From assembly GCF_018143015.1 (NCBI RefSeq), contig NC_054746.1, forward strand, positions 31,399,129 through 31,463,128: 64,000 nt of DNA. Direction: 5' to 3'. Of this stretch, positions 1 through 26,341 are shown in pieces. A program made the position numbers and the translations under genes. Every line of letters begins with the position of its first letter. Positions within the stretch are counted from its first letter, which is position 1. The notes under the pieces are model-generated. The model did not search any database, was not told where the DNA came from, and was given only the letters and a program-made list of their open reading frames with translations. This DNA is from Lytechinus variegatus (Eukaryota; Echinodermata; Echinoidea; Temnopleuroida; Toxopneustidae).

Positions 1-167
1 CTTGAAATGTTTATGAACCAAATTCTCATTTAGTAATCTGACAAAGTGGGTATTAGACTAGTGTATACTTAATTGCGAGTAGTTAATGTGGTATTATGCT
101 TTATGAGTACTCAAGTGGGTATAAACCATTGACATTGCATGTTAAAATACTTCATCAGACATGATCA

Positions 168-985
168 GGGGCGTCGATCCTTTTTCAAATGGGGGAGGGC
201 AAATCATTAACGTTCCAAAGGCGCTCGCGATCGTACACACACCCTCACCCACAAATATATATATGTGTGTGTGTGTGTGTGTAAGTATGACTCATGAAAC
301 ACAGACACGTATCTCATGAACAACAAATTAATGTGAGCGCGAAGAGCGAGCTGATTTTTTTTAGTATACTGACAGGAAAAGCGTGCTTGTTTAGGACTGT
401 GTGTAGTAACTCATGAGGAGGATACATATCTCACTACACAGATAGTACGAGTGCCGAGAGTGAGCTGAAATTTCTTTATATTCTGACCTGAAAACTTGAT
501 ATTCTAAGCATTTTTGGTACCAATGATTAAGATTTGTATCTAAAAGAAGAATAGATCTGAGCGCGAAGCGCTAGCTGTAACTTTAATATTTCGATCTGAA
601 AAAAGTGACAGTTTAATGGACGTTTTTGATAAAGAACAAGATATATATCCAAGAAAAGATGATTGCAAATCGAAGCAGGAGTTCTTTTGAGGCTTAGAAC
701 TGAAAACGGGACATTTACAATCACCTATTTAATCATGAAAAGTATGGGTTTTTGCTACAGAAATGATGCGAGCGCGAAGCGCGAGCGGAAAATTTTTATA
801 TTCCAATCTGAAAAGCGGACATTTTGAGCACGATTTTAATAAAGAACGAGTTGTGTATCTCCATCTCGCTTGCTGAACATTACAATCTTGTTTTTTTAAT
901 GCATATCCGGAATTATTGGGGGGGCAAAATTATATGTTTGCCCCCAATATTTTCATTGGTGGGGCGATCGCCCCCCCCCCCCATT
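168..985. repeat. Degenerate GAGCGCGAAGCGCGAGC-type repeat
   Basis: Four spaced copies of a core like GAGCGCGAAGCGCGAGC lie near 333, 452, 557 and 768. Each is followed by an AT-rich block like TTTTTATATTC and then CTGAAAA. The block is bounded by G- and C-rich runs (about 190 and 920-985), and a short GT microsatellite sits at 262-282. Related GCTCGCTCGCTTCGCTCGC cores recur near 1801, 24917, 25150 and 26255. I see no coding potential and cannot name the family. Confidence 0.5.
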
Positions 986-1273
986 TCATTAAAGCTACAC
1001 CCATTTTGTCTATTATCCACTTTATATTACAGAATAATTCAATATGGATGAATTAATTTAACTGTTTATGAACCAAATTTTCACTTAGTAATTTGACCAA
1101 GTGGCAAGTGCAGTGGAAAACCAATATGCCATGTAGCTCACGTGGTATGTTTTCTATCTGACTAGAGACCAAATGCTTGTACACCATTATGATCCACCGA
1201 CACATTATACATGAAAAGATGTCTTTATAAAAAAAATGATATTAACATGCTTTATACATTTTCCTTTAGTTTC

Positions 1274-2373
1274 GTTCATGCTTGAGCGAACGTGGAATGT
1301 TTTTGTCTGGGGTTAAAAAGGAGGCTTGCGCCAAAATGACATAAAATGATAAATCATTATGATGGTCGGACTTCTTGCTAATCAACAGACTTCCTCTTAA
1401 CCTTTTCATTATCTTTGCCATAATTTTCGAATTATGCGGTGAAAATTCATTTCCAAATCTACTTATTTGCTTGAATAGTTCTGTTGTTCCTTTTAAATAT
1501 GTTTTAAGCTTTGAATATTCCTTATTTAGGCATGAACAATTTTTAACCGAAGTGTGGGAGAGCGTGTTTTTTTTTCAAATCCTTTCATCGTGTGCTACAA
1601 AGATTATGGTGCCTTTGAACAGTGGCATACTGATGGATGGGGGCTCGGTGCGCCCTCCCCCCTCATAAAAAATCATGACCAAGAAAACAAAAATGGAAAG
1701 GAAAATAACAGAAAACATACAGAGTGAAATATGATATCACTTTCTGAATATTATGTCAAAATCATAAAATTTGATATTTTAATAAAAAAGTGAAAATTTT
1801 TGCTTGCTCGCTTCACAACTTTTTAATACAGTTTACCCGATCTACCACATCTTGCTCCTTCAAAACTGACTCAATACACCATTGCCATTGAAAGACGTGA
1901 ATCCTTTCCTGTTTGTCCTGTCAAGCACATTATTAAACTTGGTGAATGAATCAATAACCCCTTGAAAATAGGATTCATGTCTTTTATAGGTACCATAACA
2001 TAATTTGTTTCACATAATAAAAGGATTTGAATAATTACAAATTCTCCCAATTAATAATAATGCAAATCTTCGTACTTGGGTTGACAAAAAGGCTTCTTTT
2101 CTTACTTATGAAGGAAAATCCAAAGGTAAAATGAAAAGCAAAATAATTCAGATAAATAAATTTGTGAATGAAATTTGACAGGATAATTCGAAAATTATGG
2201 CAAAGATAATGAAAAGATTAAGAGGAAGTCTACTGATTAGCCAAAATTCTAATCATCTAATTTCTCATTTCTAATCATCTAATTTTCTCATTTCTAATCA
2301 TCTAATTTCTCAATTTGGGCTCAAGCCTCTTTTTGAACCCCCGAAAAAAGTCACGTGTTCGCTCAAGCATAAA
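1274..2373. mobile_element. Foldback (long inverted repeat) element
   Basis: The left arm starts with TTCATGCTTGAGCGAACG, and the right arm ends with the complement CGTTCGCTCAAGCAT in slightly diverged form. The arms match over about 200 bp, including a shared stretch around CCATAATTTTCGAATTAT (about 1415 and 2185). The right arm carries three copies of a TCTAATCATCTAATTT unit (2245-2315). The middle (about 1620-1815) holds another repeat with a G-rich end and a GCTTGCTCGCTTC core, probably inserted. It looks non-autonomous. I could not define a target-site duplication. Confidence 0.55.
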
Positions 2374-3389
2374 CAAAATTTGTTTTTTTAAATGGCATTT
2401 CAAAGATAAGATCTCAGAGCATCTATTAACAACAAAATATAGATAAAATTACTTGAAACAAATTTTTTATAGACTTTTCAAAACTGTCTCGTTTTTTGAT
2501 ACGCACTGTATAGCAACATAAAAACCAGTGGTGAAATATGGTCCGACCAGTGGGGGATATGGGGGATATTGTTAAACTGGAAATTCCAAATTTCGTCATC
2601 CACACAATTTTTCTATGTACTGTATATGGGGTTACTAAACAATATGTACATTATGTTATCACATTTGGTGGTGACAGTGAAGGCCTATATAATAGTGATT
2701 TCTTTTTGGAAGCCTGTTATAAGGTTTTAAGTGTGACATTAACTACTAAATTGCAGTTGGACTGACCACGCATATCAATATGCTAGCGAACGAATTAAAT
2801 TTTAAGTGGTTGGAAGACTGAATGGTGTCGAAAACAGTTTCTTTTTAAACCAAGAGGAGAAAATTTAGATTAAATATTAGAAATATGCTAATGAAAAAAA
2901 ATAATTTACTCATTGGTTGGTAACAGTTGAGATAAGAATGGAAAAAGTTGTCTTTATAATGATTAGGAATTGGGTACCTTAAGGAAAATTAATATGCCAT
3001 CCAAGACCACAATATAAACTTCCCAAACCATGGAAAATAGTACATTGATGCAAAATGAAATGAAAAACAGTCTTTGAAAATATATTTAGAGATTAACGAA
3101 AAATTAAAAATTGTATTTTTTGTACAGTTACGGCAAATACTGTTCTGTTTTAGTAACGGAATTGATTTGATCAATGTCAACATTCACTAGCGTAAAAAGT
3201 CAGACATTTTGAGAGGCATAGTGTAAGAGGCAACATTTTAAGAAAGCTGCGGGCGAACGAATTGCGAAGTCAAAATCTTATACATTTCTCATACAAAAAT
3301 CTAATTTTGTAATAGGTTTTGACAGAATATTCAGATATCATATTTCATCATTCTCCTTTCACTTTTCTTTCGTTTTCGTCAGCAACAAA
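2374..3389. other. No gene seen
   Basis: AT-rich sequence with short open frames only. I see no splice-site-flanked coding frame, no RNA gene and no clear repeat ends. Confidence 0.5.
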
Positions 3390-3846
3390 ACGGCGGTGAC
3401 GACGGCATCGTATTGAAATCTTAACCAAGGTTAATTTCTTGAAATGTCATGACTTAAGTATTATGGACCAGACCTATTACATGAAATTTGGACGTACTTT
3501 TAATAGTAAACTATAGTAAAGTATTAAGATCCTGCCAGAGAGCAAGGTCACATGATCAAGGTCAAAGATCATTTAAGGTCAATGAACTTTGACCAGGTTC
3601 GGGGAATCAACATACCTATAGGTTAAGTTTTTGAAAAGCCATAACTTTCAAAGTATATAGATGACATAAGGGAAATCAAGTTAGACCGATCACCTTGCAC
3701 GGATTTCAGGTCACATGATGGTCATTTGGGGTAGATGAAGCTAGTCTTTTATTATCATATGAATGGTGCTATTTGTGAATAATTATTCATCTTTTCAAAG
3801 TCAGCACTACCGTTATATTCAATGACGTAATACAGACAAGACTGCA
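3390..3846 (-). repeat. Degraded TGACCT tandem element, reverse orientation
   Basis: Read on the minus strand, this has the same order of blocks as the better copies. It opens with a TGCTGACTTTGAAAA-like block (about 3790-3815), then gives monomer pieces with TGACCTTGATCATGTGACC, and ends near a GTCGTCACCGCC-like block (about 3390-3410). Only about two monomers remain and neither terminal inverted repeat is intact, so this is an old, shortened copy. Confidence 0.6.
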
Positions 3847-5015
3847 TTAGGGGTTCCACCCGTCTCCTTAGTTATTTGAGACTTCTGGGGGACTCACCCC
3901 CCCCCCCTCCCCCATTTGTACGCCCTATTGCGTTACCATGGTTAGGTATTTTCCAAAACATTTGGATAATGAATCTTGCACGTCTTTATCCTAAGAAGTG
4001 TGCCAAGAAGTGCTAAGAAGTGTGCCAACTTCTATGAGCACTGGCTAAAAACTGGGGAAGTAGTTTGATCTGCAATGGGTTTTCCAAGCCTTTTTTAATA
4101 ACTGTAATATGTGGTAACCATGGCAACACAATTTCTGAGAAATGCGAAAAATGTGTCTTGCACATCTTTAGCTCAAGACCTTTGTGTCCGCTAAATTTTG
4201 TGAGCATATGTTGTAAAATGTAGTTCCATCCGCAAGATGTTTACACATTGTCGTAATATGCCGTTACCATGGTAACACCATTGCAAAATGGTGTTTATAG
4301 GATAACAGATAACTATTGAATAATATTGGTCCATAGCCATCCTATGTATTGGTTGATATTTTATTTCCTAGTGACCATGGCTATACTATTTGAGTTCATT
4401 TTGGCAAGACCCCTGATAATTTTTAGAATGTCATTTTGATCATGCGTGCCAAGTTCCATGCATTAAGCACAATCTGAACATTCCCCCTCACCTATACTAA
4501 TATATACATGCTATTGATATACATATCATGTATACTTTTCAATGCAAGTTGGCCTCTTAATGTGAAACATTGCCCCAAATCATGGAGAATCTAAGTTGAA
4601 GAGCATATTTTTAAGAGTGAAAAATATTTGATTTACTTAAAGGAAATTTTAGCCGAATTTTGCCTAATTATTTTTGAGGTTCCATAAGATTTGACCGAGG
4701 CAGATACACATGTACTCCTTTTTAATTAGCTTTTATACATCAAAGTTTTGATTTTAAGTCAATTGTGAGCAGTTTTCCCACATACGTCATGTAAATTCCA
4801 CTAAGTTTCCATTTACTGGATCATGATTGAACAATTCAAGTATACACAAACATGTGTGACTACCGGTTTCATACGGACACCGCTGAATAACTAATTTCAA
4901 CTGTCTGAGAACAAGGCAATACTGTTAATGAAATTTATATTGGTGCTGCTCTCAATTTTACTCAATATCAAAACTTAAAATTCACAACTTTGATGGATTT
5001 GTCACATTCAATATA
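3847..5015. other. No gene; degenerate CCATGG-containing units
   Basis: From about 3936 to 4280 there are three spaced, diverged units around GTTACCATGGTTA, GGTAACCATGGCAAC and GTTACCATGGTAACACC, with CTTGCACRTCTTTA in between, so this is a decayed tandem repeat. The rest is AT-rich and I see nothing in it. Confidence 0.4.
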
Positions 5016-5599
5016 CAGTCGAGGCCAGAACTTTACATACATCCATGGAATTTCAAAGTAAAGTTGACACTTGCCAAACGTCTTCAAATTTACTGCATCT
5101 AATAAAATATTTGTGATACAGTGTATCATGACGAATTTGGTATTAAACAAATGAGTATGCTATGCCCTTTCATCACATTGCTTTGTCATCTGAAAAATAT
5201 CTAGGTGTCATTTTCCCCAAAAAATCTTCATATTTTAAACTTGACAAAGAAAAAAAATCCTATTTGTGCTAGTTACTTCTCAACACAAACATTTCAGATT
5301 ACACTTTTTGTTCAGTGGTGACATATGATAGAAAATGTAATATAATCAGATATGACATTTATATGTTTCTATGAAACGATGTTTGAAAATATAATAGAAT
5401 ACATTCCGCACGAATATTCCTTTTTTTTTCAAAGAAAATTCCACATGAAATGGCTTAATACGCTCTTTCATTTGATACCAAATTCATCATGGTAGTATCT
5501 ATATTTCTGAAGATATAGTCAACTTTACGATGTTTGGCAAGTGAACAAATTGAACTGAATTCCATGGGTCATGATGGGTGTATGTTAACTTTTGGCCTG
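5016..5599. mobile_element. Tc1-like MITE, TA flanked
   Basis: The left end is CAGTCGAGGCCAGAACTTTA (5016 on) followed by CATACATCC. The right end, read in reverse complement, is CAGGCCAAAAGTTAACATAC followed by ACCC. Both are flanked by TA. A second matched block is GACACTTGCCAAACG on the left against a TTTGGCAAGTG block near 5535. Ends of the form CAG..GGCC..TTTACATACA with a TA duplication are typical of Tc1/mariner elements. No transposase frame remains, so it is a non-autonomous derivative. Confidence 0.75.
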
Positions 5600-7261
5600 T
5601 ATATATATATTTTTAAAGCCAATTTGATAGCATTGTGGACTTTAACTGCACATGCTCAGTAATTAACAAGAATGGATCACAGCTAACAAAAGAGACAACA
5701 CAATTTTTTTACATTTCAATAGTATATGATTAGTATTGTTGAGCTGCTTCTAATTGTACATGTACCTGTATGATAATACCAATATTATGTTATATTCGAA
5801 AACTGGTAACGAAACAGTGAACACTGATTAATCCAGACATAATTGATATTCATGCATAAATGATATCAATGAACTTTTGTTAAATAGTTTGCTAGGAATT
5901 GTCTTAAGTTAATCTATGAGTAGAATACAGTACATCTTCCATATCTATAAATATGAGCCGAGCCCAATTTATATGACTCAAAGAAATCACATACAGCTAT
6001 TATATATATACAACTACTGTATTGTATGCATGTTTGTTGACAAACACATTATCGGTTGATATGTAAACATATGTAGGTAATATGTTATAAGCTATGTAAT
6101 CAAGGAAAGACTGTTTAGGAAGTCTTGAAAAAAATTATAAGCACTATCAGGAGACACCAAGAAGTAAATAAGTACAAAAAGATAAATCAAATTTTAGTTG
6201 AGCTCAACTGTTTCCCCATGAAAACCAAATGCTGTCATTCAAAAATGGATTCATCATGCTTTTTCCTTTTGTGTATCAGCTCCATTGCATAACTCATGCA
6301 TTTCATGTCATAATGGCACGTTTAATATAAAATCACTTCGTTCAGAGATTTAGCCCAAAGGGAACGTCTTCTCTTACAAATGATACAGAAGTTTATCTAC
6401 ATGAACAATCCACATGATCACTGTACTTTGCATACTTGAAAAACTTTCTGCAAAAGGCCTATCAAAAGGCTTGCAACATATATATTTCTTTTTTTTCTCC
6501 AATTCAAGGTTTATGCAGTAAACAAGATTGAAAGATTGCAAAAAATGATGGAAAACATAAAACATGAAATTACGGAATGCAAAAAATTCTGCCTTTGGCA
6601 ACTCACACAATCTTGCGAAAAAACATAAATTGCAGGGAAAAAATGGTTCTTGCAATTGCAAGAGCAACAACCAGAAATAAAACACAAAACAAACCCTGTT
6701 AAAGTTTACTTTTCAGAACAGTCAATATCATGAATAATTAAAAAGAAATTACCAAATCACTCTACACAATCATAGAGCTCTCTATATACAGGAGAGTATA
6801 CTTACAAAAAAACCTAAATATTGATATTGCTGCCAATTGAATTGTACAAGGTGCGCGTGCATTGTTTGAGGGTTTTATATGGATTGCTACAAGGCACAAG
6901 GGAAAGCATCTAAGAGAGTGGTCCAAGAGACAGAGTGGAGTACTCAATAAGCACTAAACAGCATCCTGGAACATTTCCATGGTGAGAAAGAGTAACAAGT
7001 TTAATAGGTAGATGGCTGCGGGTAGGGAAAGCTGGGAAATATCCTTGGCATGGAATGCGCAGTTTCAAAGCATATAAACTTGACTTAAGTGTAGAGAAGA
7101 CAATACAGCCATGCTACATGCATTGTAGAAAAGATGGCAGGTTTACAATGTAGGTCTGTCCATATAAGGAGAAGGGGATAGTTGAGAAGTCCATGACAGG
7201 TGGCAACGTTGAAATAGGAGGTGGCACGCACGTGAATAATGAAAGACCTTGAAAACAGTTC
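5600..7261 (-). other. Downstream of calmodulin; probable 3' UTR in part
   Basis: Nothing protein-like is seen. Because calmodulin ends at 7262 on the minus strand, its 3' UTR should lie here. The best poly(A) signal I find on the minus strand is ATTAAA at 6326-6321, which would give an untranslated region of about 950 bases. That is inferred from one hexamer only. Confidence 0.3.
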
Positions 7262-20739
<13,478 letters not shown>

Positions 20740-21150
20740 TATATTGCCGTAAAATTAATGATAGAGGCAAAAACAAGGACCTGTAGGAGTGTAGCCGGTT
20801 CGTAGGCGAGGAGCTCGGAGAAAGATACTGTGTACCGTAGATCGGTCAAAACCGCGTCACACACACCGCACACACAAAATTAATCGTATTTCACGTGTCT
20901 GGGGCCACAGTGTATCGAAAGAGAATGCAGTTGGAATGCGTGTTTTTATGCAGGGATTGTGTGTGGAATTTCGCTTGTTGATCGCCACAGCATGCAGCTC
21001 AAATCAAATCATTAGCCCAGTCTTTTCCTTATACCGTCTTTCAATGGACCGCTTTACTGAGCCGCACTGCGACATATCCATGCGCGGGAATGCACCTAGC
21101 TTTTTTGCATTGCATGTTTGACATGGTCTTCGCGTGGCGTCTTTTACGTC
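20740..21150 (-). promoter_or_regulatory. Calmodulin 5' UTR and likely promoter region
   Basis: This is the DNA just upstream (higher coordinates) of the calmodulin start codon. It is richer in CpG than the flanks, for example around 20800-20860 and 21058-21090. I see no TATA box at a convincing place. On the minus strand a TGACGTAA half-CRE-like site lies near 21150-21143. The transcription start is not identifiable by eye. Confidence 0.35.
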
Positions 21151-22920
21151 AGATACATTTTTTTTGGTAAAAACTTACTTTTTTCAGATTATTCAAAAAG
21201 CTATTGTTCTAGTCATTATTCGATAGGGATTCATTTCAATTATTGGAATGTATAGCAACTTAAGACAAGAAGAACGCATTTTCAATGTAATTGGCTCATT
21301 AACAAATCGACCATGTCGACAGTTCTTTTTAGCGTGTATGGGACAATTATAAACTATACCGAAGTTTAATCTTAGATTTGGTTTGGTGGTGGTATGCGGC
21401 TGAACGTTCAAATCCCATACCCATATTTACGGGTCATTTTGGCTAAAAAGGTACTCATTAAGGATTTATTAAAATTTGACAAGCAAAAAAAATTATGGAC
21501 CCATGCTGAGGCCAGTATCTAGAAATTAGGGCCAGGACCCATGTTTAAGGCCAGTATATCAAATTGGGGCCATGTTTACGGATTTTCCAACATAAAACCC
21601 TACGCCATGTTTAGGGATTTCTTCAAAAAAAAGCGACCCATTCCAGCGGCACATTCCGTATGCCTTATTTCGTGTTAGTACCCCCCCCCCGCGGGGAATT
21701 CAAAATAACGCCGACTCAAATTACTGTCTAAGGTGACGTCAAAATCTTCCCGAAATTTTAACTGTATTGCATGTTTCGATGCAGAGTTCCAATGGTTATG
21801 ATTGATTGGGTTTCGGCTAAAACATGCCATGAATCAATACTTCAGGCGCAGCCCCTAGATTTATAAATTACATGTTGAATACAAAGCAAATCATTTTTTT
21901 AATGAAAGAACACACAGACGAGTAGGGGTGTAGTCTTTTGTATGTAAAAAATGGCACTTATACGAGAAAGGGCACACCGCAAAACACCTCATATTACTGT
22001 AGTATTTTCCCAATTTCATCCTTCTTCATTTCTCAATTTCATCATCTTCGAGACTGAGGGCATTACCCTTGGATACCATTTACTTCCACTCCTCAGGGGC
22101 CGCGGAACGTTTATCATAGTGGGGTGGGGGCTGAGCCAAAAGTGGGGGGGGGGCTGATCATGCTAAAAATCACAATCATTGTCATTTTTACATTTTTTGT
22201 ACATGTACACGGTAATGGAAACAAAGTGGGGGGGGCTGAAGGTTCCGCTGCCCCTGCTCCTTTGCAATAAACATGCCAACAAGTGGTCAATGATGACCCT
22301 GAGCACACTCACCTGTCACTCACTGTACAATCTCTGAATTTGTATTTAGTACCTCTCTCTTTTTTTTACATTTGGGATAAAAACTACTACTTTCTTTTCT
22401 GACCCACTTCTTAAAGTTTTCTACTTAAGTGAACACGTGTTTTGAGAACGTCTTCAAATTACTTTTGTGGACTTCCATCATCTCACTTGGAGCAAACTTC
22501 ATCCATAGTAAGTTTTCGTACTATCTAGTACGAAAACTTAAATATACCATCATTTTTTCTCCGTCATTTTCACCAAGAGAAAAATCCAATGACCGCATGT
22601 GCTAGTTTTGTGTTAATATCTGTGTGATTTTGTGTAAAATAATTTTATTGTGTCAAATACTGGGATCGTGCAATACACTTGGAATTAGAGGATTGTCTTT
22701 CGGATGTCTCTACACGCATTTAAAACAGTTGGCATAAAGTCGGTAAGTGGAGATTGGCTTATTACCATTTCCCGCTCAACCTAAAGCGGGTCCTCCTCAG
22801 GTGAAAGGGGCACAGTATACACGTTCGTGTGGGGTCATTTTCCTAAATTTCCTTACATAAAAAGGACACTTTCTGGGTAAAAACGGCACTTATTCAGTGC
22901 TTAAAAAGTAGGGGCAATAT
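21151..22920. other. No gene; G-rich repeat remnants
   Basis: Around 21420-21640 there are diverged units with GGCCAGTATMTAGAAATT and CATGTTTACGGATTT-type words. At 22095-22260 there are two GTGGGGGGGGCTGA words 90 bases apart. Near 22500-22540 is a hairpin of AAGTTTTCGTACTA against TAGTACGAAAACTT. At 22795-22910 is one inverted monomer of the GGCACAG/GGACAC repeat seen at 25308-25735. None of this is coding. Confidence 0.4.
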
Positions 22921-22990
22921 CAGTGGCGTAACAGGCGGTGGGGGGCAATCTGCCCCCCCCTGGCGGATTTTACCGGGAAGATAAAAAAAA

Positions 22991-23820
22991 CAAGTGGAGC
23001 GCCTCTGGCAGTCTCGCCTGCATTACGCGATTTAGCAGCAGTGCTAACTTTGAAAACTATTATAAAACAATCATTCACAAAAACACCATTCATATAATAC
23101 CACGTTCATTTACCATAAATGACTTTTGAACGGTGAATTAAGACTTGTCAACTACACCCAGTCTACATTTTATTCACTCTATCCATAAACGTTCAAAGTT
23201 ATGATGGCAAGTCAACAATTACCTCAACATGCTTGGCCTGAGTTTATTGGCCTTAACTGACCTTTGACCTTTGTGACCTGAAACTCACAGGGGATGTTCA
23301 GTGATACTTGATAAATCTTAAAGCCCAAGTTTTATGAACTAGATCCATAAACTTTCAGAGTTAGAATGGTATAATTCAACAAAGGCAACATGGCCAGTTC
23401 ATTGACCTTAAATGACCTTTGACCATGGTCATGTGACCTGAAACTCGAGCAGGATGTTCACTAATACTTGATTAACCTTATGCTAAAGTTTCATGAACTA
23501 GGTCCATATACTTTCTAAGTTATGATGTCATTTCAAAAACTTAACCTTCGGTTAAGAGTTTGAAAATAATTCTTCCAACATGGTCTAAGTTCATTGACCC
23601 TAAATGACGTTTGACCTTGGTCATTTGACCTGAAACTCAAGCGGGATATTTAGTAAAAATTGATTAATCCTATGTCCAAGTTTCATGAACTAGGTCCATA
23701 TACTTTCTGAGTTATGATGTCATTTCAAAAACTTAACTTTAGGTCAAGATTTGATGTTGACGCCGCCGCCGCCGTCGAAAAAGCGGCGCCTATAGTCTCG
23801 CTCTGATATGCAGGCGAAAC
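22991..23820 (+). repeat. TGACCT tandem element with terminal inverted repeats
   Basis: It starts CAAGTGGAGCGCCTCTGGCA and then GTCTCGCCTGCAT. It ends with GACGCCGCCGCCGCCGTCG, GCGGCGCCTATAGTCTCGC and GCAGGCGAAAC, so the end is a near-complement of GTCTCGCCTGC. There are four to five monomers. A perfect TGACCTTTGACCT lies at 23258-23270, and diverged forms lie near 23413 and 23604. Confidence 0.8.
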
Positions 23821-24130
23821 GAGGGGGGGGAGAAAAGGGAGGGAGAAAGAAAGGGAAAGGGGAAGGAAAGGGAAAAGGAAAGGAAAAGGAGAGGGAAAAG
23901 TGAAAAGAAAACGAAAAAGAAAAAATACTTTTAATGGAAAAGGGAGGAAAGCGGGAAAAGGAACAAAAGAACATTATATAAGAAAGAACAAATCATTCCG
24001 AAATAGACCTTTGTAATGCAATAGCGTGATGGGAAATAAACTAAAAGATGACAAAGAGGCAAACAATAGCGGGAAACAAAGGTAGAATGGAATTAGTCAA
24101 AGGCTAAATTGGAAAACAAAGAAAAGGGGC
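23821..24130 (+). repeat. GA-rich low-complexity tract
   Basis: Runs of GGAAAAGG, GGGAAA and GAAAGG follow directly after the tandem element. The frames here are low complexity on both strands. Confidence 0.7.
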
Positions 24131-25307
24131 AAGAAAAAAATAAATAACATGACCGGACTGCCGAGGATGGAAAATAAAGAGCGGGCAGAAAAATGGACTG
24201 CATACAACATTGTGCTATAAGCTTGCTAAATTTTATGCAAATAAGCTACCGGGGCTTTGCCGCAGACTCCACGTAGTAGGGGCTCTTCATCTATAACCTT
24301 CAAATGGCTCCATAAAGCCCCCCCCCCACCCTGTAGGGACCCTTCTAGCTCTACGTTCAATCAATGGCGTACAGGCGCGGGGGGAGCGTCTTGGTTCCAC
24401 ACCCAAGAGGAAATGAAAGAAATTATAGGACACAACGTATAATGAAATGAATGGAAACAATGTGTTATTTAATTCTTGAATATAATGGATATCTATCACA
24501 TAATTAAAATTTAATATGAATAGGCATTTTTTTCCACAAATTTTCCAACGTCCTAGTACATTGCTATGTTTTGCCCCCTCAAAATATTTGGTTCAACTGG
24601 GTTGAATAAATGTGTTATGTAAAAGCTTTATTCTGTATATACCTGCATGCGATTTGATTAAAAATAGCGGCAATCTGCGAGGTTTAAATGGCTTTGACAT
24701 CAAGAAGTTCCAGGGGTTCTAAACGGACCCCCACCGCATAGCACTGCCGTATATGACGATGGAAGGGTTCGGCCATGGTCCCCAAAAGTTCAACAATTAA
24801 GAAAAAAAAAGGAGGAAAGAAAAGCAAAGGAAACGTGTAGGATATGATTTTATTCACTGAATATAATGTCAAAAATATCTCAAAGTTAAATTCTCATAAA
24901 AATGTGATTTTTATTCTCGCTCGCTTCGCTCGCTCGGGACTGCTTCTATTAAGCAGCTTTTTAGCACATGCGCCATATGATAATGCGCCTCTCATTTTTT
25001 TTACTCTTCACGCTACTGCCGCAAAGAATCATTTTCACAGTAGAATACAGACCACACAAAAGAAATGAATGGAAAGAGAGAAGAGTGAAATGATATCATG
25101 TCAAAATCGATCACAAATTTGATTTTTGCATAAAAAATATCAACATTTTTTGCTCGCTCGCTTCGCTCGCAAATTTATTTAAAAAGATAAATTCTGCCTG
25201 ATACGCAATGTCTGGCCCTCTCAAAATCGTCGCCTCATTACGCCTGCATGTTCATACCATGATATGACCGGGAAATTGTTTTGCTCTTGCCCCCCCCCCT
25301 CGAACGT

Positions 25308-25735
25308 GTTCTGTATCACTTTCATCTGAGAAGGACCCGTTTTATGTGATGTTAGCAAGTGCCATTTCTCGTATATCAGGCTAATCGTTAACAAAATGCG
25401 CTCCCTTATAAAATATTCTATGCCCCTTTACCCTGAAAAGGATCCGTTTTATGTGTGAGCAAGTGCTCCTTGCCTTCTAATATGTACCCTTTTTCGAATC
25501 AGTGCCCCCTTTTACCCAAGAAAAGTGCCCCTCATTAATGTGTTCTGTGCCCCTTTCACCTTAGAAGGGCCTGCTTTATGTGTGAACAAGACAGTGACCC
25601 CTTGCCTTCATGATAATGCCCTTTCTCGAATCAGTGCCCATTTTTACCCAAAACAAATGTCCCTCGTGAACTTGTTCTGTGCCCTTTCACAAGTCATGTG
25701 AGAAGAACCCGTTTTATGTGTGAGCGAGTACCCTT
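25308..25735 (+). repeat. Tandem repeat, monomer about 140 bases
   Basis: Three to four monomers each carry a TTCTGTGCCCCTTTCACCTT-type start, a GACCCGTTTTATGTGTGAGC block and a TCGAATCAGTGCCC block. The starts fall near 25308, 25418, 25541 and 25674. A single inverted monomer is present near 22800-22910. It is not coding. Confidence 0.65.
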
Positions 25736-25829
25736 TGAAACAATAATAAAATATTCTCATTATCAGATGTTATGCTACAATAATGAAGGAAAAAACTTGT
25801 AAGACTAATGTGAGTGAGGTAATATTAAT

Positions 25830-26172
25830 AATAATAATATTCCGCAGTTATATAGCGCTTAATACATCGGAACGACGTCTCTAAGCCCTTTTTTATTACC
25901 CCGGTCATCGGATCCTTGCATGCCCTTATACAATGTATGCACCTTCTCCACTCCCTGGGGATCATTCCAACAAGAGTTCCAAGACTCAATTGCTAGGCAT
26001 ACTACATATAGGCTTTCACATCCTACCGGGCACCCATTCAATACCTGGGTGGAGAGTGGCAAAGTGTGGATTAATGCCTTTCCAAATGACGCTATGCCAT
26101 GGTGGGATTCGAACACACGACCCTCTGATTACAAGGCGAGAGTCAGAACCGCTACACCGCGACGCTTCCACA
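25830..26172 (-). mobile_element. tRNA-derived SINE
   Basis: On the minus strand the head has an A-box-like GGTGTAGCGGTTC (26158-26146) and a B-box TGTTCGAATCC (26115-26105) at tRNA-like spacing. A body of about 250 bases follows. The 3' tail reads AAGCGCTATATAACTGCGG and then ATTATTATTATT. The head carries Pol III promoter elements but is not a usable tRNA gene, because the sequence runs on into the body. The tail matches the LINE 3' end at 38333-38365. Confidence 0.75.
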
Positions 26173-26187
26173 GGTAGATAAACAGTG

Positions 26188-26341
26188 GCGTATCATTTTC
26201 TGAAAGATGATATATCAAAAAATTGGATTTACGTTTGAAAAATGTCAAAATTTTTGGTCGCTCGCTGCTTATAAAATTAATGTTACGTGATATACGACAT
26301 AACCAGCCCCCTCAAAACTTTTGGCTCATTACACCACTGTA
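26188..26341. mobile_element. Small element with ACAGTGGCGTA/TTACACCACTGT ends
   Basis: Short inverted ends surround an AT-rich body with a GGTCGCTCGCT core, the same motif as the larger GCTCGC repeats. It looks like an internally deleted member of that family. Confidence 0.4.

Larger units (their letters stand above)
22921..25245. mobile_element. Composite G-rich/GCTCGC element carrying a nested TGACCT element
   Basis: It begins CAGTGGCGTAACAGGCGG and ends near 25245 with CCTCATTACGCC, a weak inverted match. Inside are GCTCGCTCGCTTCGCTCGC cores at about 24917 and 25150. A TGACCT tandem element sits at 22991-23820 and a GA-rich tract at 23821-24130. The borders of the outer element are uncertain. 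The smaller element at 26188-26341 has the same kind of ends (ACAGTGGCGTA and TTACACCACTGT). Confidence 0.35.

Noticed and set aside
26100-26172. Possible minus-strand tRNA gene
   Set aside because: Same reason: Pol III boxes at the head of a SINE, with a body and a GCGCTATATAA tail.
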